From: a bacterium
Lineage (GTDB): Bacteria; Myxococcota_A; Bradymonadia; UBA7976; UBA1532
DNA: 61,473 bases
Direction of reading: 5' to 3'
NCBI GenBank assembly: GCA_030427205.1
Contig: JAUHXC010000052.1
Coordinates: 1-61,473, forward strand
Below the pieces are notes generated by a model. It had not been told where the DNA came from. It did no database searches and saw nothing but the letters and a program-made list of their open reading frames with translations. The position numbers and the translations under genes were made by a program. Each line of letters starts with the position of its first letter. Within the stretch, counting starts at the first letter, position 1. Shown piece by piece: positions 15,552 to 22,842 of this stretch.

Positions 15552-16958
15552 ATGCGCATCAATACCAATACCCGGTCGCTCAACGCGATCCGACAGCAGA
15601 ACTCCACCCAGAAGCTGCTGGGCAAGGCGTTCCAGAAGCTCAGCTCGGGCCTGCGCATCAACTCGGCGGCCGACGACGCCGCCGGGCTGGCGATCAGCAA
15701 CCGCTTCACCAGCCAGACCCGCGGGCTGAATCAGGCCATCCGCAACGCCAACGACGGCGTCTCGCTGGTGCAGACCGCCGAGGGCGCGCTGCAGTCGGTC
15801 ACCGACAACCTGCAGCGCATCCGCGAGCTGTCGATCCAGGCGGCCAACGGCACGCTCAACGACGCCGACCGCGGCGCGATCCAGTCGGAGATCGACCAGC
15901 TCTCGTCGGAGATCGAGCGCATCGGCGATACGACCACCTTCAACGGCCGCAAGCTGCTCGACGGCTCCGAGGGCCCGCAGAGCTTCCAGGTCGGGGCCAA
16001 CGCCAACGAGACCATCTCGGTGGGCCGCATCGACGCCCGCGCCTCGACCCTCGGCGCGGCGGCCTTCGCTGACGGCGCCCAGATCGACGCCTCGGGCGTC
16101 GACGCCGGCGAGCTGGAGATCAACGGGGTCGAGATCCGGGCCACCCAGGACGTCGACGATACGCTGTCGAGCGCGGGCAACGACCGCTCGGCCATCGCGG
16201 TGGCGGCGGCGATCAACGACTCGAGCCCGACGACCGGCGTGACCGCCCAGGCCAACGCCACCGAGGTCGAGGGCCAGGCGATCCAGGGCGGCACCCTCGA
16301 CACCGACAACCGGCTGGTGATCAACGGCGAGACGATCAGCGGCTTCGAGGTCAACGCCGACGACGCGCAGGGCAACCTCGTCGACGCGATCAACAGCGTC
16401 AGCGACCGCACCGGCGTCGTCGCCAGCCGCACCGAAGGCGGCGAGATCCAGCTCGAGGCGCAGGACGGCCGCAACATCGACATCCAGACCACCGGCGACG
16501 CCGACCAGATCACCGGCCTGCAGGACGGCACCACCACCGGCACGGTCACCTTGTCGAGCGACGCGCAGTTCACCGTCGACGGGGCCGACCCGCTCGACGC
16601 CGGGCTCGAGGCGGGCATCGCCGGGGTGACCGACAGCCGGGCGGTGACCACCATCGACGTGACCACCGTCGAGGGCGCCAACCGGGCGATCGAGATCGCC
16701 GATCGGGCGCTGGGTCAGGTCAGCTCGATCCGCTCGCAGCTCGGCGCGGTGCAGAACCGCTTCGAGTCGACCATCAGCAACCTGTCGAGCGTTTCGGAGA
16801 ACATCCAGGCGTCCAACAGCCGCATCCAGGACGCCGACTTCGCCGCCCAGAGCGCCAACCTGATCAAGCAGCAGATTTTGGGTCAGGCGAACATCGCGGT
16901 GCTGGCCCAGGCCAACGCGTCGAACAACTCGGCCCTGCGCCTGCTCGGCGGGGCCTGA
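15552..16958 (+). CDS. fliC: Flagellin
   Basis: A 468-residue flagellin, the filament subunit exported by the flagellar type III system. The conserved N-terminal D0/D1 region (MRINTNTRSLNAIRQQN, QKLSSGLRINSAADDAAGLA) and C-terminal D1/D0 region (ANRAIEIADRALGQVSSIRS through SALRLLGGA) are complete. The middle (about 170-385) is a variable Asp/Gly/Thr-rich domain with flagellin_IN-like segments (INGVEIRA, INGETISGFEVNADD). There is no signal peptide, as expected. GAGGAG precedes the ATG. No other flagellar gene is in the window. Its TGA overlaps the ATG of the peroxiredoxin gene by one base. Confidence 0.96.
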   Translation: MRINTNTRSLNAIRQQNSTQKLLGKAFQKLSSGLRINSAADDAAGLAISNRFTSQTRGLNQAIRNANDGVSLVQTAEGALQSVTDNLQRIRELSIQAANGTLNDADRGAIQSEIDQLSSEIERIGDTTTFNGRKLLDGSEGPQSFQVGANANETISVGRIDARASTLGAAAFADGAQIDASGVDAGELEINGVEIRATQDVDDTLSSAGNDRSAIAVAAAINDSSPTTGVTAQANATEVEGQAIQGGTLDTDNRLVINGETISGFEVNADDAQGNLVDAINSVSDRTGVVASRTEGGEIQLEAQDGRNIDIQTTGDADQITGLQDGTTTGTVTLSSDAQFTVDGADPLDAGLEAGIAGVTDSRAVTTIDVTTVEGANRAIEIADRALGQVSSIRSQLGAVQNRFESTISNLSSVSENIQASNSRIQDADFAAQSANLIKQQILGQANIAVLAQANASNNSALRLLGGA

Positions 16959-17428
16959 TGGCCGCGCCGCTGGGCGAGGGCGCCCGCCTGCCCGACTTCG
17001 AACTGCTCGACGACCGCGGACACCCCACCACCGCCGACGACCTGCGCGCGGGCGTCGTGGTGCTCTACGTCTATCCCAAAGACGAGACTCCTGGCTGCAC
17101 CCGGCAGGCGTGTGGCTTTCGCGACGGGCTCGAGGCCTTCGCCGAGCGCGGCGCGCGGGTCTTCGGCGTCAGCCCGGACGACGTCGACAGCCACGCCCGC
17201 TTCCGCGACAAGTACGGGCTGACGTTTCCCCTGCTGGCCGATCCGAAAGGCGCGCTGTGCGCCGCGCTGGGGGTCTGGGGCGAGCAGCGCTACGGCGAGC
17301 ACCGCTGGATGGGCGCCGCGCGGACCACCTTCGTGCTGCGCGATGGCGCGGTGCACACCGTCTTCGAGAACGTGGACGTGACCGGGCATACCGAGCGGGT
17401 GCTCGCCGCCCTGCCCCGGCGCGGTTGA
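16958..17428 (+). CDS. bcp: Peroxiredoxin, Bcp/PrxQ family
   Basis: A 156-residue thiol peroxidase that reduces peroxides with thioredoxin. The motif PGCTRQACGF (about 46-55) holds the peroxidatic Cys and a resolving Cys five positions later, the arrangement of atypical two-Cys PrxQ/Bcp. YPKDETPGCT and a late Arg in RTTFVLRDG fit the family. The ATG overlaps the flagellin stop (TGATG), so translation is probably coupled to very strong flagellin expression. It is convergent with pcnB, 12 bases away. Confidence 0.94.
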   Translation: MAAPLGEGARLPDFELLDDRGHPTTADDLRAGVVVLYVYPKDETPGCTRQACGFRDGLEAFAERGARVFGVSPDDVDSHARFRDKYGLTFPLLADPKGALCAALGVWGEQRYGEHRWMGAARTTFVLRDGAVHTVFENVDVTGHTERVLAALPRRG

Positions 17429-17440
17429 GCCGGCCGGACC

Positions 17441-18709
17441 TCAGCGCCGCCGGCGCCCCTGACCCGACTGCTTGCCGCCCCGTCGACGGCGCCGACCGCG
17501 GCCGCGCTTGCGCTCGAGCGGCGGCGGCTCGTGCTCGTCGGTGAACTCGGACCACGCGTCGGCCAGCTCGGGGGCGAGGTCGCCGGCCTCGGTGCGCATC
17601 TCGGCGAAGGCGACGATCGACGCGTAATCCGGGTCACGGGCCAGGCCGCGCCGCTGGCGCTCGTGCTTGGCCCGCCGGAAGCGCCGCTGCCCGGCGATGA
17701 CCCGCAGCAGCGTCTCCTGCGTCCGGCGGGGTACGCCCAACCGGCGGGCGACCGCCGCGAGCACCGCCTCGGCGAGGGCCTGCTCGTCGGCCGGCGGCAG
17801 CGGGCTCTCGAACTCGGCCACCAGCGCCTGGAAGAGCGGCCACATCAGCACCGCGAACATCAGCCCGTCGGGCGGCGGCTTCTCGGGGTCTTCGAAGCGG
17901 CTGTCGAGCGCCTCGAGCAGCGGCCCGAGCGGCTGCCACGGGTCTTTGGCCGGCCGGCCGAGGAAGCCGGTCAGCTCGGGCAGCAGCACCTCGAGCAGGC
18001 GCAGCTCGTCGAGCAGTTCGAAGCTGCGCCGGGCCGCGCCGCTCCACAGCAGGCGGCGCATCTCTTCGTAGAGCCGGGGCACCGCCGCCTTCTTGAGCTC
18101 GCCGCGCTCGCTGAGCACCGCCTCGATCAGCGCGTCGTCGAGGTCGAAGTCGAGCCGGGCGGCGAACTTGACCGCCCGCAGCATGCGCACCGGGTCTTCG
18201 CGGAAGCGCACGACCGGCTCGCCGATAGTGCGCAGCACCCGCCGCTCGAGGTCTTCGAGGCCGCCGACGTAGTCGATCACCTGGTTCGCCGCGAGGTCGA
18301 AGAACAGCGCGTTGATGGTGAAGTCGCGCCGGTGGGCGTCAGAGAAGGGCGTGCCGAACTTGTTGTCGTCGGTGATCAGCAGCGCGTCGCCGTCGCTGGG
18401 CGGCTTGGCGCGGAAGGTGGCGGTCTCGATGATCTTGCCGCCTTCACCGAGCACGTGGGCCAGCCGGAACCGGCGCCCGATGAGCCGGCAGCGGCGGAAC
18501 AGCCGCCGGACCTCGTTGGGCCGGGCCGACGTGGCCACGTCGAAGTCCTTGGGGGTGCGATCGAGCAGCAGGTCGCGCACGCTGCCGCCGACGAGATAGG
18601 CGTGAAAGCCGAAGTCGTACAGTCGCCGCAGGACACGGCGGGCGTCCCGGTCGATGTCCGAGTGCCGGATGCCGTGCTCCACCAACCTGACCGGGGCCGG
18701 GTTTTCCAT
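17441..18709 (-). CDS. pcnB: Poly(A) polymerase / CCA-type nucleotidyltransferase (PcnB-like)
   Basis: A 422-residue class II nucleotidyltransferase. The N-terminal head has GGSVRDLLLDRTPKDFDVAT (about 42-61), with the catalytic Asp pair, and RRDFTINALFFD (about 130), then RFREDPVRMLRAVKFAARL of the neck. The tail is strongly basic (RKRGRGRRRRRGGK), which is typical of PcnB, a poly(A) polymerase that adds A tails to RNA and promotes decay. CCA-adding enzymes share the core, so the specific activity is inferred from the Arg-rich tail and the wording of the neck motif. The ATG at 18709 has only a weak ribosome-binding site. It is divergent from the kinase-like gene. Confidence 0.85.
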   Translation of the reverse strand: MENPAPVRLVEHGIRHSDIDRDARRVLRRLYDFGFHAYLVGGSVRDLLLDRTPKDFDVATSARPNEVRRLFRRCRLIGRRFRLAHVLGEGGKIIETATFRAKPPSDGDALLITDDNKFGTPFSDAHRRDFTINALFFDLAANQVIDYVGGLEDLERRVLRTIGEPVVRFREDPVRMLRAVKFAARLDFDLDDALIEAVLSERGELKKAAVPRLYEEMRRLLWSGAARRSFELLDELRLLEVLLPELTGFLGRPAKDPWQPLGPLLEALDSRFEDPEKPPPDGLMFAVLMWPLFQALVAEFESPLPPADEQALAEAVLAAVARRLGVPRRTQETLLRVIAGQRRFRRAKHERQRRGLARDPDYASIVAFAEMRTEAGDLAPELADAWSEFTDEHEPPPLERKRGRGRRRRRGGKQSGQGRRRR

Positions 18710-18872
18710 GGGCGGCACGATAGTCGGCGGGGCGGGGCGGCGCAATACGGGCGCGGCTGACGTGGCGCTGACGCCGCGGTGACGGGCCGGTGAACGGGCG
18801 TCGACAGCGCGAACGCCGGCTCGCAGAGGCGCATGTGATACACCCGGGCGAACGCCCACGGAGCCCGCGGCC

Positions 18873-19955
18873 ATGCCCGACCGTCGAGAGACCTGCCTGC
18901 GCCTGAGCACCCGCCTGGCCCTGATGGACGACGGCGCGCTGCGTCGACTGTGCCGCGCGGCCGCGCCGACCCACGGCTGGGGCCGCAACCGGCGGGTGCA
19001 GGTCGACGGCACGCCGGTCTTCGTCAAGAGCGTGCCGGTCACCGACCGCGAGCTGGCCCACCGCTACTCGACCCGCAATCGCTATCGCCTGCCCTGCTAC
19101 TACAACTACGGCGTCGGCTCGGCGGGCTTCGGCGCGTTCCGAGAGCTGGCGGCCCACGTCAAGACGACGCACTGGGTGCTGTCGGGGGCCGTCGAGGGCT
19201 TCCCGCTGATGTACCACCACCGCATCCTGCCGCGGCTCGACCGGCCGCAGGCGGCCGATCCGGACGGGCTCGAGCGCTATGTGCGCCGCTGGAACAGCAG
19301 CCCGTCGATCCGGCGCTACATGGAAGACCGGCGCACGGCGCGGCACGAGATCGTGCTCTTCCTCGAGTGGGTGCCGCACGCGCTCTTCGACCGGCTGGTC
19401 GAGGACCCGTCGCTGGCGGCGCCGGCGCTGGCGGCGATGCGCCATACGCTGGACTTCGCCGCCGAGCGCGGCCTGCTGCACTTCGACGCCCACGCGCGCA
19501 ACATCCTCACCGACGGGCAGGCGTTCTATCTGACCGACTTCGGGCTGGCGCTGGACGCCGAGTTCGACCTCACCGCCCGCGAGCGGGCGTTCCTCGCCCG
19601 GCATCGGCACTACGATCACGGCGAGTGCGCGCTGATGCTGCTCATCCCGCTCGTCGAGGCCGCCCGCCGCGCGCCGGACGCCGAGCGGCGGGCGTTCGTC
19701 GAGCGCTACGGCGGCGACGACCCGAGCACGGTGCTCGCCGCCCTCGAGCGCATCGTCGCCGACGACCCGCTCGGCCTCGACCCGACGTATCTGCGGCTCG
19801 CGCAGGCATACCGCGAGGTCATGGTCTTCATGCACCGCTTCTTCCGCGCGCTGCGCCCCAACCCGCGCAAGGACACCCGCTACGACGACGATGCGCTGGC
19901 GGCCCTGCTGCATGCGCCCGCGCTGACGGACGGCGGCTTTCGGCCTGCGGAATAG
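18873..19955 (+). CDS. Protein-kinase-fold protein of unknown substrate
   Basis: A 360-residue soluble protein with a shortened kinase fold. Candidate ATP-binding Lys is in PVFVKSVPV (about 51). The catalytic loop reads HFDAHARNIL (about 205-214), matching HxDxxxxN, and TDFGLAL follows (about 222), equivalent to DFG. Long segments between Lys and catalytic loop (CYYNYGVGSAGFGAFRELAA) are unlike canonical Ser/Thr kinases. Similar kinase-like proteins occur as stand-alone genes in Actinobacteria and Myxococcota, so a target cannot be named. A GGAG lies before the ATG. A 7-bp GC hairpin (19971-19991) follows the stop, without a T-tract. The gene lies between pcnB and ssb. Confidence 0.7.
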   Translation: MPDRRETCLRLSTRLALMDDGALRRLCRAAAPTHGWGRNRRVQVDGTPVFVKSVPVTDRELAHRYSTRNRYRLPCYYNYGVGSAGFGAFRELAAHVKTTHWVLSGAVEGFPLMYHHRILPRLDRPQAADPDGLERYVRRWNSSPSIRRYMEDRRTARHEIVLFLEWVPHALFDRLVEDPSLAAPALAAMRHTLDFAAERGLLHFDAHARNILTDGQAFYLTDFGLALDAEFDLTARERAFLARHRHYDHGECALMLLIPLVEAARRAPDAERRAFVERYGGDDPSTVLAALERIVADDPLGLDPTYLRLAQAYREVMVFMHRFFRALRPNPRKDTRYDDDALAALLHAPALTDGGFRPAE

Positions 19956-20084
19956 CGCTGCGGGCGGTGCGGCGGCCGTGCCGTGGCCGCCATTCGGTAC
20001 AGCCGCGCACTCATTTGCCGGCCGCTGTCGTTTTTTGCGCAACATCGGCGCCCGCTGATCGATGAACCCCTCGAACGCCGCCGA

Positions 20085-20113
20085 TTGACAGGTCGACGGC
20101 GGTTGAGCATCCT
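20085..20113 (+). promoter_or_regulatory. Candidate promoter for ssb
   Basis: A perfect TTGACA (20085-20090) is followed after 17 bases by CATCCT (20108-20113; three of six matches), about 50 bases upstream of the ssb start. Confidence 0.4.
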
Positions 20114-20163
20114 GCCCCCCGAGCCGGCCCCCGACCCGGCGGGCCCGACGATGAGGAGATACG

Positions 20164-20886
20164 ATGGCCAGCGTCAACAAGGTGATTCTGCTCGGCAACC
20201 TGGGTGCCGATCCGGAGGTGCGCTACACCCAGAGCGGGCAGGCGGTCTGCAGCCTGCGCATGGCGACCAACGAGGTCTGGAACGACCGCGACGGCAACCG
20301 CCAGGAGCGCACCGAGTGGCACCGGATCACCGTCTGGGGCAAGACGGCCGAGCTGTGCGGGCAGTATCTCTCCAAGGGCCGCCAGGTCTACGTGGAGGGG
20401 CGCCTGCAGAGCAGCGAGTACACCGACCGTGAGGGCATCAACCGCAAGGGCTGGGAGGTGGTCTCCGACCGGGTGGTCTTCCTCAGCGGCGGCGAGCGCG
20501 GCCCGGGCGGCGGCGGCGGCGGCGGTCGTCGGGGCGGCGGCGGCTGGGGCAACAACCAGGGCGGCGGCGGCTGGGGTAACCAGGGCGGCGGCGGCCAGGG
20601 CGGCGGCGGAGGCGGTCAGGGTGGCGGCGGCGGCTGGGGCAACCAGGGCGGCGGCGGCGGCGGTCGCGGCGGCCAGGGCGGCGGCGGCTGGGGCAATCAG
20701 GGCGGCGGCGGCGGTCGCGGCGGCCAGAGCGGCGGCGGCGGCTGGGGCAACCAGGGCGGCGGCGGCGGCGGCCAGAGCGGCGGCGGCGGTCAGACCGGCG
20801 GCGGCGGTCAGAGCGGCGGCGGCGGTCAGACCGGCGGCGGCAGCCCCGCCGGCGGCGACTTCGAGGACGATCCGATCCCGTTCTGA
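20164..20886 (+). CDS. ssb: Single-stranded DNA-binding protein with long Gly-rich tail
   Basis: A 240-residue SSB that coats single-stranded DNA in replication and repair. Residues 1-108 are the OB fold (MASVNKVILLGNLGADPEVR, EWHRITVWGKTAELC, YVEGRLQSSEY). Residues 112-230 are almost pure Gly with Trp, Asn and Gln in repeated GGGGWGNQ units, then Gly/Gln/Thr/Ser units. The last residues FEDDPIPF are the conserved acidic tip that docks repair proteins. The linker is much longer and more repetitive than in typical SSBs of 160-180 residues, and could promote condensation on DNA (inference). GAGGAG precedes the ATG. Confidence 0.96.
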   Translation: MASVNKVILLGNLGADPEVRYTQSGQAVCSLRMATNEVWNDRDGNRQERTEWHRITVWGKTAELCGQYLSKGRQVYVEGRLQSSEYTDREGINRKGWEVVSDRVVFLSGGERGPGGGGGGGRRGGGGWGNNQGGGGWGNQGGGGQGGGGGGQGGGGGWGNQGGGGGGRGGQGGGGWGNQGGGGGRGGQSGGGGWGNQGGGGGGQSGGGGQTGGGGQSGGGGQTGGGSPAGGDFEDDPIPF

Positions 20887-20911
20887 GCCGGCGCCTCGCG
20901 CCCGCGCGCTC

Positions 20912-21844
20912 TCAGCGGTGGCAGATCCGGTCGCCGCTCGCCCCGAGCACATCGGGGAAGCGCCCCTCGATCTCACCGAAGATCGTCACCAGCCCACCCC
21001 CGGCATCGTCCCCGCCGCGCACGTCGAGCACCGCGCCGTCGTTGAAGAGCACCCGCGGCGCGTGCAGGTAGATCAGGCCGCCGCTGCCCCCGCCGCCCAT
21101 GGCGCCCGCGCCGCTCTCGCCGCCTTCGCAGGTCATGTCTTCGGCCAGCGCGCCGGGGGCGCCGGCGGCGACGATCGCGCCGTCGATCTCGATCCAGCGG
21201 CGGGCCTTGAGCATGATCGCCGCCCCGCCGTCGCCGCCGCGGCCGCCGTTGAGCCCGCGGCATCCGCCGCCGCCTCCACCGCCGCCGCCGCCGCCGCCCG
21301 AGCCGGGCTGGGCGAAGTCGAAGTCGATGCGGCACGGCTCGTCGAGCACATATGTGCCGCCTTCGCCCGGCGCGCCGCTGCCCGCGCCCGCCCCGCCGCC
21401 CGAGCCGCCCGGTCCGCCGCCGATCACCGCGTCTCGCGCCGGCTGGCCGCGCTCGCCGTCGCCGCCCGCATCACCCGGCCCGCCGCCGAGGCCGCCGACG
21501 CCGCCCGCCAGCCCCGACCCGCCGCCGCGGATCGGGCCGCGCACGATGATCACGTCGGCCTCGACCCGCAGGTTGCTCTCGGTGACGTCGACCGCGTCGA
21601 TGACCACCACCTCGTCGGGGTGGCTGTAGAGCGCGCCGGCGGCCGGCGGTAGGTCGAACGCCCCCGCCTCGTCGACGGCGGGCGGCGCGACGCAGGCGCC
21701 GTCCTGACAGATGCGGGCCTTGCCGTCGGCGCCCAGCCCGCACTGCCCCGCCTCGATGCAGGTGGAGAAGTCGTCGCCCGAGAAGCAGCCGCCGGCGGCC
21801 AGCGCCAGCACCGCGCCGAGCAGGCGCCGGATACGAGCGGTCAT
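20912..21844 (-). CDS. Gly-rich lipoprotein of unknown function
   Basis: A 310-residue lipoprotein (signal with LALAAGGC lipobox, residues 1-20). A short Cys-rich part follows (TCIEAGQCGLGADGKARICQ). The bulk is Gly-rich, including a run of about 12 Gly near residue 180, with alternating short strands such as RWIEIDGAIVAAGAPG and LIYLHAPRVLFNDGAVLDVRGG. That pattern fits a beta-helix or stacked-strand surface protein, but I do not recognise a named family. Its ATG overlaps the stop of the upstream PEGA-like gene by four bases (ATGA), so the two are co-translated. It is convergent with ssb, 25 bases away. Confidence 0.7.
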   Translation of the reverse strand: MTARIRRLLGAVLALAAGGCFSGDDFSTCIEAGQCGLGADGKARICQDGACVAPPAVDEAGAFDLPPAAGALYSHPDEVVVIDAVDVTESNLRVEADVIIVRGPIRGGGSGLAGGVGGLGGGPGDAGGDGERGQPARDAVIGGGPGGSGGGAGAGSGAPGEGGTYVLDEPCRIDFDFAQPGSGGGGGGGGGGGGCRGLNGGRGGDGGAAIMLKARRWIEIDGAIVAAGAPGALAEDMTCEGGESGAGAMGGGGSGGLIYLHAPRVLFNDGAVLDVRGGDDAGGGLVTIFGEIEGRFPDVLGASGDRICHR

Positions 21845-22776
21845 CGCAGCACCCCGATGACCGGCTGCTCGCCGGAGATCAGCCACCACACGAGCCCGCC
21901 GGCGGCCAGCGCCGCGCCGGAGATCCACAGCCCGTCGGCCAACCCGGCCCGGCTCTCGGCCGCGGTCAGGTCGCCGGCGCAGACGTCGATCCCGCAGCGG
22001 CCGGCGCTCTGCCGGGCGCGGATGTCGGCGAGGGTATCCTGATTCTCGACGCCGACCGCGACGCCACCGCCCACGAGCAGGACCCCCAGCCCGCCGGCGA
22101 CATAGCCCGGCCATTGCGGCAGCGCGTCGGTGACGGGCGGCGGGGCCTCGTCGCCGACGAAGCCCTCGGGCACCAGCGGGCCTTCGGGTTGCTCGAGGCC
22201 GAGGCGGGCGGTCCACAGGGTCGGGCCCTCGACGGCCACCGCGGTGCGCTCGGCCCGGCGGCCCGGCGCGTCGACCACCAGCAGGACCTCGCCGCGCGGC
22301 AGGCGGCTGCCGTTCTGATGCGCGCCGGCGAACAGCGAGGGCTCGATCACCGTGACGCTGCCGCCGTCGGGCAGCCCTTCGATGGTCAGCGGCGAGGTGA
22401 CCTGCTCGAAGCCGCGCTCGCAGATGAACTGACGGTCGATGGGGTCGACCCGCTCGTCGGACAGACACGCGCGGAAGTGATGGGCCGCCTCGGCGGTGCG
22501 CCCGGCCACCCGGTGCAGGTGCGCGATGCGCAGGTGCAGCCGCCCGAAGCCGCGGGCCGGCCCGTCGAGCAGCGCCCGCTCGTAGAGCTCGATCGCCTTG
22601 TCGGGCTGGCTCTCGCTCAGCGGCCCGGCCTCGCGCACCACCGCGTTGAACGCGTCGAGCACCGGTCGATCGACCGCGTCGGCGGCGAGCGCCGGCGCGG
22701 TGGGCAACGCAGCGAGCAGCGTGGTGAGCGCCGCGCAGGCGACGCGCGGGGTGGGGCGGACGGGGGGACGACGCAT
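21841..22776 (-). CDS. Exported TPR/PEGA-like protein
   Basis: A 311-residue protein with a signal peptide (residues 1-31, ending PALAA). A TPR-like helical part (about 35-105: DKAIELYERALLDGPARGFG, RIAHLHRVAGRTAEAAHHF) is followed by a PEGA-like beta domain (about 120-195: PLTIEGLPDGGSVTVIE, LPRGEVLLVVDAPGRR). The C-terminal part has two hydrophobic segments (WPGYVAGGLGVLLVGGGVAV and ISGAALAAGGLVWWLISGE). This TPR-PEGA-two-helix design is frequent in Myxococcota envelope proteins. The role is unknown. It is translationally coupled to the downstream Gly-rich lipoprotein, suggesting they form a pair. Confidence 0.7.
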   Translation of the reverse strand: MRRPPVRPTPRVACAALTTLLAALPTAPALAADAVDRPVLDAFNAVVREAGPLSESQPDKAIELYERALLDGPARGFGRLHLRIAHLHRVAGRTAEAAHHFRACLSDERVDPIDRQFICERGFEQVTSPLTIEGLPDGGSVTVIEPSLFAGAHQNGSRLPRGEVLLVVDAPGRRAERTAVAVEGPTLWTARLGLEQPEGPLVPEGFVGDEAPPPVTDALPQWPGYVAGGLGVLLVGGGVAVGVENQDTLADIRARQSAGRCGIDVCAGDLTAAESRAGLADGLWISGAALAAGGLVWWLISGEQPVIGVLR

Positions 22777-22842
22777 TGCGCCATCATACCCCCTCTCGCG
22801 TCGTGATCCAGGACTCCGGCGAGCGCGCGAGCCGAGCGCCGC

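Noticed and set aside
18873..19955. Canonical Hanks-type Ser/Thr kinase
   Set aside because: The glycine-rich loop is not recognisable and the catalytic loop reads HFD rather than HRD, so only a kinase-like fold is claimed.
20500..20870. Gly-rich region as a possible CRISPR or minisatellite array
   Set aside because: The repeats are codon-phased, short and coding, and the conserved SSB tip follows in frame. There are no spacers.
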